Shown one piece after another: positions 54,373-62,036 of a DNA stretch of 64,000 nucleotides (its first letter is position 1; each line of letters starts with the position of its first letter). The position numbers and the translations under genes are program-made. The notes under the pieces were generated by a model. It was not told where the DNA came from. It was given only the letters and a program-made list of their open reading frames with translations, and did not search any database. The DNA is from Apoderus coryli (taxonomy: Eukaryota > Arthropoda > Insecta > Coleoptera > Attelabidae), in contig OU452203.1 of the NCBI GenBank assembly GCA_911728435.2, positions 19,984,293 through 20,048,292 on the forward strand. Reading direction: 5' to 3'.

Positions 54373-54560
54373 TATCTTGACTCTCAGTTGAACTTCCATG
54401 GCCATTTGATTGGCATGCGTTTGATCCATTTGCCATAAACAGATTTATAATATGCTTCAAACAAAATGAATCCATATCCGACTTCACTATACAAACATCA
54501 GATCTATTGTAGACTCAGCTCTCAGAAAGTAGAAAACCTTTTAATTATTTTTTAAATTGA
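54373..54560 (+). pseudogene. LINE RT fragment, right half, after the mariner
   Basis: YLDSQLNFHGHLIGMRLIHL resumes the (KYLGVW)LD..L.F..H thumb motif interrupted at 53064. The reading frame is offset, so the LINE copy was already damaged or an indel followed. Decays after about 54480. Confidence 0.55.
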
Positions 54561-55551
54561 TAAAAAGTTAATTATTTGATGTGAGAAGGAATTTCATTTT
54601 AAACCATTCGTGAAGCTACTACAGAAAATACAAGAAGGTAAAATTCTCTCACTTATACTTTACATAAATCACACTGTATATAGTGATTTGAACTCCATAG
54701 TTGCAAATAACGGAATTAATTGCAACTAATAATTAGTACCAAAATGTTGATCATTATTCTTAGCTGGGCATATGCGGTTTGGATTAATATCTCTAACACC
54801 ACGGGTCGGTCTCGGTCGGTCACACCAACACAAAATGGTTCTACACTTTTGACCGCAACAACATCGAGAGACTGTAATTTCTGCTGCATGGTGTACATGT
54901 CCCTGTTGGCTTCGTTACTTAGTTACATTTTACACAAAATGACCCGGTAACCACATTTGGAGCAATTTATTAGAATTATAGTTGATGGTAAACGGGAAAG
55001 TAATAGGTATTATATATCTTCAACTAGCATTAAAAAGAATGAGGAATAATGAGCTTTCTGAAATTGAAAAAATATTTTTACATTTTACTTGTTCACGATA
55101 TTGTCACAAAAAGTATTCTAAAGTTACGGTAAGCGGCCTGCACTGTGTTAAAATTAATAGAGAAAAGGGTTTGAATTTCTCAATTATATTCTTTTGGTTT
55201 CAATAATTTACTCGCTTGGCTTGTAGAATTACTCGAGAATCGCCCACGTACATCACGCCCACATAAAGAGGATCTTAATGATTTTCCCTCGTAAACGAGT
55301 CTGTATTTGAACCGTGTTAATAGTTACTTTATTAGATGTAGAAAACTATTTTAAAATAAAAAAAGGAAAGTCAAATATATTTTACTAACTATTAGAGAAA
55401 AGGACAAGTCTCAAAAAATTATTAAATACAATACCTATAAATTTGTACTTCCATCAATATCATCTTCGAGGACGCAGCTGATCTTTCTTTCAGTTTCAAA
55501 AAGGAAATATTCAAAATCATTAGTACCTACTCATACTTTAATAATTTTATT
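54561..55551. other. No recognised gene
   Basis: Frames at 54720-54950 and 54982-55206 have no family features. Confidence 0.4.
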
Positions 55552-55851
55552 ATACCGACTTTTTTTACAGAATTCTGTAAAAAAACACGGGATTCCTTTT
55601 ATAATTCTGACTTTTTTACATAATTCTCTAAAAAACCCGGAATTTTTTATTTTCCCGACTTATTTTACAGAATTCTGTAAAAAAAACTCGTAACTTGTGA
55701 TCATTCTGACTTTTTTTTCCAGAATTCTGTAAAAATCCCGTAATTTTTTATTATACCCACTTTTTTACAGAATTCTGTAAAAAAAACTCATAATTTTTTA
55801 TCATTGTGACTCTTTTTACAGAAGTCTGTAAAAAACCCGGAAAGTATTGTA
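55552..55851. repeat. Palindromic satellite, six units (block 1)
   Basis: About 50-bp units each contain the palindrome TTTTTACAGAATTCTGTAAA with variants. They are separated by CCCGGAATTTTTTATT / ATTCTGAC-type linkers. The palindrome centre is an EcoRI-like GAATTC. Divergence between units is moderate. Confidence 0.88.
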
Positions 55852-56618
55852 CCGGGTGATACATTTAAAAAAATATTCTGTACCTCAGAGATTGGGGTCG
55901 AATGAACATGTCATCGTTCTTAAATTAATTTAAAAAAAAAATGTTTTAATACATAATTTACAGTCGATTTCAGATACCATTGGATTTCGCACAAGAACTC
56001 AACAGTTACGAACTCAATGATGTGCTCAACCGATTCGTCGAAGGGATGACAATAAATCAAAAGCCGTTACTAAAAGGTATGAAATATAAATTTATTTAAA
56101 AACAATATTAACAATTAAATATCTTACAATCACAAAAACAATACTTGGTAACAATTTAAAGGTTTTTCATGACCTCTACTTTAATATCATTCGATAATAT
56201 TTTGGCATGCGTTTCAAGTAGAATTAATTCTATGCACAATCAATTAACCCAAATATAATTTATGGTTTCCCGCTATTTTTTACATAAGGCTCGACAAAAT
56301 AGGCGCTGTTCAGGAACGAGTTTCATAATTATAATTTTTTACCCAAAGGACCAACTTTATGCTTATTTATTTAACTTAGGATGAGCATTGAACTGATGAT
56401 GAAATGAAGCCATGAAACAGTGTATGTGGCAACATCGAGTTCCAGTCGATTTGTTTGTGTTTACATTATTAAATTGGTAACAGGCGGTCTACTTAAATTT
56501 AAATGAGTGCTTATTGAGCTTGATTACTAAATTTTGTGTAAATTATGAAGTAAGAATGGCGGGGTTCCTATAAGGATACTAATTTGTTCTATTTTTGAGT
56601 CGTGAACAGTGTTATTTC
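55852..56618. other. Sequence splitting the palindromic satellite
   Basis: No gene. At 56394 it includes AACTGATGATGAAATGAAGC then CATGAAACAGTG, a degenerate relative of the hammerhead-like motif at 17.8 kb. As it separates two blocks of one satellite family it may itself be an insertion. Confidence 0.35.
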
Positions 56619-56760
56619 TGATTTTTTGCAGAATTCTGTTCATTAAAAAACCGGAATTTTTTTACAGAATTCTGTATAAAACCCGGATTTTTTTTACAGA
56701 ATTCTGTAAAAAAACATGGGATTTCTTTTACCATTCTGCCTTTTTTTTTACAGAATTATG
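56619..56760. repeat. Palindromic satellite (block 2)
   Basis: Three to four further TTTTTACAGAATTCTGTAAA units, including TTGCAGAATTCTGTTC and TACAGAATTATGACAG variants. Same family as block 1. Confidence 0.85.
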
Positions 56761-56934
56761 ACAGGAAAATCTAAAGCACATAACACAAAATAACACTTTA
56801 TATATAAATAAAAATAAAAGAAACAATATTGATATAAAGTAAATAATAAACACATTATAGGTAATAACAAATAATAAAATAATAATGATAAATAATAAAA
56901 CAATAATAATAAATAATAAAACTTACTTACAACT

Positions 56935-57680
56935 GCAGACTAAAAAGATGTTACCATGTTATAGAGCAATTCATCCTTTGAGTGCCCTCGATGATCACCC
57001 ATTAAGAAGGCTATTGGTGATTTCAGACAGAGACGAAAAGTTAATGTCCAGGTGAGCACAATGCTGATTAAAGGAATCACACATGAAGTATATCGGACTT
57101 TGCGACAATATACATCGGTTCTGGAAGGACCGATGGTAAACGGGACAACATGCCTGGCTTCTAGGCGGGGCACACGAAATCTTATCCCCTGTAAAAGATC
57201 TGGACAATCCACTGCACCGTGTAATATCTTATACAAGATCTTAATTCCGCATAAAATTCTTCGCAACTCGAGGGAGGGAATCTCGGAACGCAGAAACATG
57301 GCGGCGTGGTCACTTTCTCTCGGTGGATAAACATTATCCGCTCTGAAAACCAGATACTTGAGAAAGCGTCTCTGGACTGATTCCAGAGATCGAATATGGA
57401 CTTCATATATGGGGCTCCACACAACTGAACCAAATTCCAACTTTGTCCTAACGAATGCATAATATAGCACCTTCATTGTGAAAATATCATTAAACTGATG
57501 ACAATTTCGAATAATGCAACCCAGTACACGATTAGCACAAGAAACAACGCTCAAAATTTGCGGCACGAAGGTAAACTCTCAATCGAAAATGACGCCCAGG
57601 TCCCTAACCTCATTCAATCTTTCGAAGGAAACACCGTTTAAGCAATAATTGAAGTTCAACGCGCTCTTAAGTCTAAAAAA
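56935..57680 (-). pseudogene. LINE C-terminal fragment (thumb and tail)
   Basis: The minus strand begins NFNYCLNGVSFERLNEVRDL (57660 on), then a stop. An open 208-codon frame follows: MPQILSVVSCANRVLGCIIR, LYYAFVRTKLEFGSVVWSPI, YEVHIRSLESVQRRFLKYLV, LRRILCGIKILYKILHGAVD and CPDLLQGIRFRVPRLEARHV, then a late frame loss after PSRTDVYC. It is the same thumb/C-terminal type as the copies at 48.2 and 26.5 kb. Confidence 0.85.
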
Positions 57681-57729
57681 AAAATAGAGAAAAGTGAATT
57701 TCGAGATTTGATAAGTATTGCTTTTTGCT

Positions 57730-58103
57730 GTTATTCCAGAAAACGTCAAAAAAACTCACAAATTGATTATCAACGACCGCAAATCGAAGGTGCACGAGCG
57801 AGCTGACATTGTAAAGATACAGGTAGTATAGTGTTTTTACCATTTTACACGAACATTTGGGTATGCGAAAGCTCTGTGCCGCGTGAGCTCTAGGTCGACC
57901 AAAAACAACAACAAAAAGGAACCACCATCAACAGCGACTGTTACTGTGCACTTTTGGATCGATTGCAGGCTGAAATCGCGAAGAAACGGTCACATTTGCA
58001 AAAGAAAAAAGTGTTGTTTGACCAAGATAATGCACCGTGTCCCAAATCGATGAAAACTATGGCAAAATTGAATGAATTGGACTTCGAATTGCACCGTTTT
58101 TAG
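57730..58103 (+). pseudogene. Mariner transposase remnant with internal deletion
   Basis: Frame-shifted text gives KKTHKLIINDRKSKVHERAD, IVKIQ, then LHEHLGMRKLCA (helix-turn-helix region), then a jump to KKGTTINSDCYCALLDRLQA-type text, EIAKKRSHLQKKKVLFDQDN (second catalytic Asp), APCPKSMKTMAKLNELDFEL. The first Asp block and the C-terminal PYSPDLAPSD block are missing. It belongs to mariner proper, unlike the 53-54 kb element. Confidence 0.82.
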
Positions 58104-58130
58104 ATCTCAAGAGAAGAAATAAATAATAAT

Positions 58131-58142
58131 AATTTAATTTAA
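58131..58142. repeat. Target-site duplication, left copy
   Basis: AATTTAATTTAA, identical to 58711-58722. It brackets the hammerhead element and indicates insertion by retrotransposition. Confidence 0.8.
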
Positions 58143-58710
58143 TGTAAAAGGATGTGTTTGGCGACATCTAGTTTTCGTTGGTAGTATGCCGAGTGAACAA
58201 CAGTTCCTATATCGGCTGCCTGGGAGGTCACTGACCCCATAAAGCACAACTACCAACACATAGACGCGCCGATACTCCCTTAAGCGGGACCGCCTATATT
58301 TGAAATGGGCTTGTTTAACAAAACGAGACTTAGAATCCGAGAGTTTGTCTGTCAACCACTATACTTTCACCAGACGGCCGTTTCGTCGATCCACGACTCA
58401 TCAGTGGTGATCGGTCAGTAGTTGACAGCCAAACTCTCGTAAATAATGTGGTATATACCCCACACGGTACAGAGATGTAAAAGGATGTGTTTGGCGACAT
58501 CTAGTTTTCGTTGGTAGTACGCCGAGTGAACAACAGTTCCTATATCGGCTGCCTGGGAGGTCACTGACCCCATAAAGCACAACTACCAACACATAGACGC
58601 GCCGATACTCCCTTAAGCGGGACCGCCTATATTTGAAATGGGCTTGTTTAACAAAACAAGACTTAGAATCCGAGAGTTTGTCTGTCTGTGTTGTTAAACA
58701 AGCCCATTTC
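58143..58710 (-). mobile_element. Retrozyme-like / Penelope-LTR-like element with 333-bp tandem repeat
   Basis: Positions 58142-58353 and 58475-58686 are direct copies 333 bp apart that differ at only two sites, both transitions. Between them lies a hammerhead ribozyme on the minus strand. The right end carries a 21-base snap-back (58691-58711) that is the inverse of the internal GAAATGGGCTTGTTTAACAA. It is flanked by a perfect 12-bp duplication. No protein is encoded. Size, tandem arrangement and type I hammerhead match animal retrozymes or partial LTRs of Penelope-like elements (family knowledge). Confidence 0.75.
58338..58439 (-). ncRNA. Type I hammerhead ribozyme
   Basis: On the minus strand the core is CUGAUGA (58404-58398), stem II GUCG-UGGAU-CGAC (58397-58385), GAAA (58384-58381), a minimal self-complementary stem III CGGCCG (58380-58375), then U-C, with the expected cleavage site between 58373 and 58372. 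Stem I starts with CACCA/UGGUG, has an internal loop (UGACCGAU/AAAGUAUA), then UCAACUAC/GUGGUUGA. It is extended by CUG/CAG, one G/A mismatch and CGAGAGUUUG/CAAACUCUCG. All conserved core bases are present. The very short stem III is typical of retroelement hammerheads, which often work as dimers (known). Confidence 0.85.
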
Positions 58711-58722
58711 AATTTAATTTAA
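58711..58722. repeat. Target-site duplication, right copy
   Basis: AATTTAATTTAA, the partner of 58131-58142. Confidence 0.8.
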
Positions 58723-59379
58723 GTCCAATGATGAATTAATCTTAAGTAGGTGAGTGCTGTCAATTCACGAAAGATACGTATCATTAAAGGGGTTAAAATT
58801 TTGTTTCTACCAATGAAACCCCTTTTATATTACTCCCAATTCTGCGTTCCGTTTTCCATTAACAGCTCTGATGATGAAAATTTCTAAAGCCTTGACCTGA
58901 CAAAGCACCGTCTTAAATATTGCCTCATAATATTTAAACAACCTGTAGAAAGATTTTTCTATTGTTAAAACAACTATATTATCCACAGACTCAGTATCTG
59001 CTTATACAATCAACAAAATGCTCTTTAATTTCCTGCAAATTATCCAGGATAATAAAACAGACTACGAACTTCTCAATTATTATTTTGACAATTAGTGTTT
59101 CATATAGCAGTTTATCGACTTGCGAAAATTCACTTAAGCTGTCTTGATTGTTTTCCTGCAGCGCACAGTCTAGCAGTTGTGGAATATTAGTGATTGCTCA
59201 ATTTACAGCAGGAATGAAACGATGAAACAGCTAATGTTGATAATTGTACAGTACAAAAACATAACAAATAAGTAACGGGTTTCCCAGTTAGAGGCTTCAT
59301 TTTGCATTACCCACTATTTTTGGTCTGTCATTTTTTGACAATAATTGTCATGGAGAATTTCATCAAACTTCACTTTTGA
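58723..59379. other. No recognised gene
   Basis: Nothing supported up to the LINE that starts near 59.4 kb. Confidence 0.45.
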
Positions 59380-61588
59380 ACTTTCCAGCTATTCTTGCAT
59401 TAGTGGACGTACTAGGAATTGGCTGATTAGAGTTCAATGCTCCAAACATTGCTCTTGTATCCACCATGCAAATAATAAAACCAAGGAATATTGGTCGATA
59501 GTAAATGATCTTAGAGGTAGAAGTGCTACTTAGACTGTGGTGCCCGATGTGGACGCAAACGATCTTAATGCATTTTATTGTTCCATTGGTAGAACGCTGA
59601 CGGAATCAATTAAACCAAAGAACGACGCCTTAAGCTATATGGGAGAGCGTCTATGGGATGGTCCATTTTGTTTGTCTGCTGTGGATTTGGCGGAGATGAT
59701 TGAGGTTGTTGCTGAGATCAGGAAGAGAGACTCTTGTGAAATTGATGGAATGGCGATTACAGTAATTAAAAACTTACCACTGTCTGCTCTTAGAGCCTTA
59801 ATCGATGCTATAAACTTATCTTTTTTACGAGGTGTATTTCCTGCATGCCTAAAAACCGCATTGGTTATACCATTACATAAGAGTGGTGAAACTGATAATC
59901 CATCAAATTTCAGGCCCATATCTTTACTGTCAACTTTTTCCAAAATTATCGAAAAGCTAGTCAAAAAGCGACTCCTCAGTTTTCTCAGAGCCAATAATAT
60001 AATAACATCGGAGCAGTTTGGCTTCCAGAGCGCCAGGAGCACTTCGGATGCCGTATTTTCTTTTCTCGAGAATGTTTATTCCCAGCTCAATGAGAATAGA
60101 GCAGTTGCCGGAGTATTTTGCGATTTTTCAAAGGCGTTTGATTGTGTAGATCACAGCATCCTTCTCAGGAAGCTTGAGTTTTATGGTGTTAGGGGTGCAC
60201 CTTTGGACTGGTTTCATTCTTATTTGACTGACCGAAGGCAACTGGTCAGGTTTGAAGGTGGTATGTCTGATAGTATGTGTGTGCCTTGCGGAGTGCCACA
60301 GGGGTCTGTTTTGGGTCTTGTTCTTTTTCTTCTTTATATTAACGACAGTACCACTATTGGACTAACGGGAAGCTTTACGCTGTTTGCGGATGATACGACA
60401 CTCCTTTGGCATGATATAGATACTAATGTTGTCAAGGAAAACATTCGACGTGATTTGGGAAAGTTAAAGGAATGGTGCGATTCGAATTATCTCTCATTTA
60501 ATTTATCAAAAACACATGTATTATCTTTTAATTTTAAATTTGATGATTTGATATTTGAAAATAACCATATTAATAGTCCTAATTGTGTTAAATTTTTGGG
60601 ACTCCAAATTGATTTAAAGCTGAAGTTTGATGAACATGTTAAACTGTTAGGCAAAAAGGTTTCATCTGGCTATTATGCTTTGAGAGTTGTGTCAGGGGCT
60701 CTTGGACTGAAAGTTGCACGAAATGTGTATTTTTCTTTAGTGGAGGCGTATCTTCGATATGGAATAGCGTTCTGGGGTACTTGTAGCCAAACTTTGTTTA
60801 AGAGTATATTTACACTGCAGAAGCGGGCTGTTCGTTATATGTCTAAGACAGATTTTACTGCAAGCTGTAGAGAATTATTCAAAAAACATCGAATATTGAC
60901 TCTTACATCACTTTTCATTTTAGAAACTGTATGTCTTATTCATAAAAATGTAAGAAACATTAACAGCTCAGCTCCACCTAGTCACCCTTATCCCACGAGA
61001 CTAATTCAGCGGGTGCACTTGCCTATACCGAGGTCTGCCTTGGTAAAGAAATCACTCCTTTATGACAGTCGCAGAATGTACAATCATTTGCCGCCAAACT
61101 TGACGGCTGTAAAAAATCCCAAGCAATTTAGGGAGGCTGTTAAGCGCGTTCTTCTTGGGAAGGCCTATTACTCGCTGGAGGGCTACTTTGCTGATGCGTG
61201 GTCATGTTTGTTTTGATTTTGTTGTGTTGATCCGCTTTTGGCTTGGTTTGATAATTTTAATGTATTATGTCTTTTCTGTTCTGCTACTTACATTTAAATA
61301 TATATATTTATGTTGTGTTGTTATTTACATATTTTACTTCATGTATGTTTGGGGGATTTGACATTTTACTCTTGCCTTACTACTAACACTGACAACATAA
61401 TGTAGTAGGTTTACGTATGTTTTTAAAATATTTTTGTTATATTGTGTTTTAAACGATTAATTACATAAATCTTTTGTACTTGTATACGTCTTTGACATAT
61501 ATTAATTTAAGTATGACTTTGTCTACAAGAACTTTTGTGATTCTTTTATGACAATAAAGTTAAAGATAATAATAATAATAATAATTTA
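59380..61588 (+). mobile_element. 5'-truncated LINE with (ATA)n tail
   Basis: Coding text begins near 59400 and continues, with one TAG, to 61216. A 370-bp trailer ends ACAATAAAGTTAAAG plus (ATA)n at 61552-61588. The endonuclease domain is absent. Confidence 0.88.
59537..61216 (+). CDS. LINE reverse transcriptase, 559-codon open frame after one stop
   Basis: Upstream and in frame, NNKTKEYWSIVNDLRGRSAT (59471-59530) is the pre-RT linker of jockey-type ORF2. A single TAG at 59531 separates it from the rest. After it come VPDVDANDLNAFYCSIGRTL, CLKTALVIPLHKSGETDNPS, FRPISLLSTFSKIIEKLVKK, SEQFGFQSARSTSDAVFSFL, GVFCDFSKAFDCVDHSILLR (first catalytic Asp), CGVPQGSVLGLVLFLLYIND, FTLFADDTTLLWHD (FADD) and CVKFLGLQIDLKLKFDEHV. 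The C-terminal region is LQKRAVRYMSKTDFTASCRE ... MYNHLPPNLTAVKNPKQFRE. The palm is complete; no other lesion. The first codons here are GTG, so this is a continuation, not a true start. Confidence 0.9.
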   Translation: MVPDVDANDLNAFYCSIGRTLTESIKPKNDALSYMGERLWDGPFCLSAVDLAEMIEVVAEIRKRDSCEIDGMAITVIKNLPLSALRALIDAINLSFLRGVFPACLKTALVIPLHKSGETDNPSNFRPISLLSTFSKIIEKLVKKRLLSFLRANNIITSEQFGFQSARSTSDAVFSFLENVYSQLNENRAVAGVFCDFSKAFDCVDHSILLRKLEFYGVRGAPLDWFHSYLTDRRQLVRFEGGMSDSMCVPCGVPQGSVLGLVLFLLYINDSTTIGLTGSFTLFADDTTLLWHDIDTNVVKENIRRDLGKLKEWCDSNYLSFNLSKTHVLSFNFKFDDLIFENNHINSPNCVKFLGLQIDLKLKFDEHVKLLGKKVSSGYYALRVVSGALGLKVARNVYFSLVEAYLRYGIAFWGTCSQTLFKSIFTLQKRAVRYMSKTDFTASCRELFKKHRILTLTSLFILETVCLIHKNVRNINSSAPPSHPYPTRLIQRVHLPIPRSALVKKSLLYDSRRMYNHLPPNLTAVKNPKQFREAVKRVLLGKAYYSLEGYFADAWSCLF

Positions 61589-61639
61589 CAGGAAGGCGTT
61601 TCGATGGATCAAAAGTGAGTCCACTCTATATTTAAAACA
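61589..61639. other. Junction of LINE tail and palindromic repeat
   Basis: No feature of its own. Confidence 0.3.
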
Positions 61640-62036
61640 TGTCATTCTTCAGACAAGAAAACACGGTCCATCTGTTTCTAAAAGTTGAACAAAGAAAAGA
61701 GACAAAAATTATATATTTTTGTTATTCATGTATCGACTTGTAGACGTATTTATTGCTCATGGTAAAACCCATATCAATAAACGATGAGATAGATAGAAAA
61801 CAGACCCTTAAATTTTATGACTAAAAGGACAGTTTAGGAACATTTGTTAACAATCTACTTAAAATAATATTCACAAAAACATTATATTTCCCAAACTAAT
61901 AGAAAATATCTATAAAATCACCCAACTATGTAATAAGACACCACGCCACGGGTATCATGTATACTAGTTGGGTGATTTTATAGATATTTTCTATTAGTTT
62001 GGGAAATATAATGTTTTTGTGAATATTATTTGTACA
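61640..62036. repeat. Dispersed palindromic repeat family, copy 3 (fullest)
   Basis: The arms 61862-61928 and 61966-62031 are inverted copies (AATATTCACAAAAACATTAT, ATTTCCCAAACTAATAGAAA, ATATCTATAAAATCACCCAA). They surround a short centre AAGACACCACGCCACGGGTA. The left flank 61655-61860 matches copy 1 (410-600) in reverse complement. It can form a hairpin with about 65-bp arms. Confidence 0.85.

Noticed and set aside
58134..58712. Minus-strand ORFs of 73 and 103 codons in the tandem element
   Set aside because: They read through the repeat and ribozyme without family features; the structure is better explained as a non-coding retrozyme-type element.
59635..60042. 135-codon minus-strand frame
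   Set aside because: Shadow of the LINE reverse transcriptase on the plus strand.
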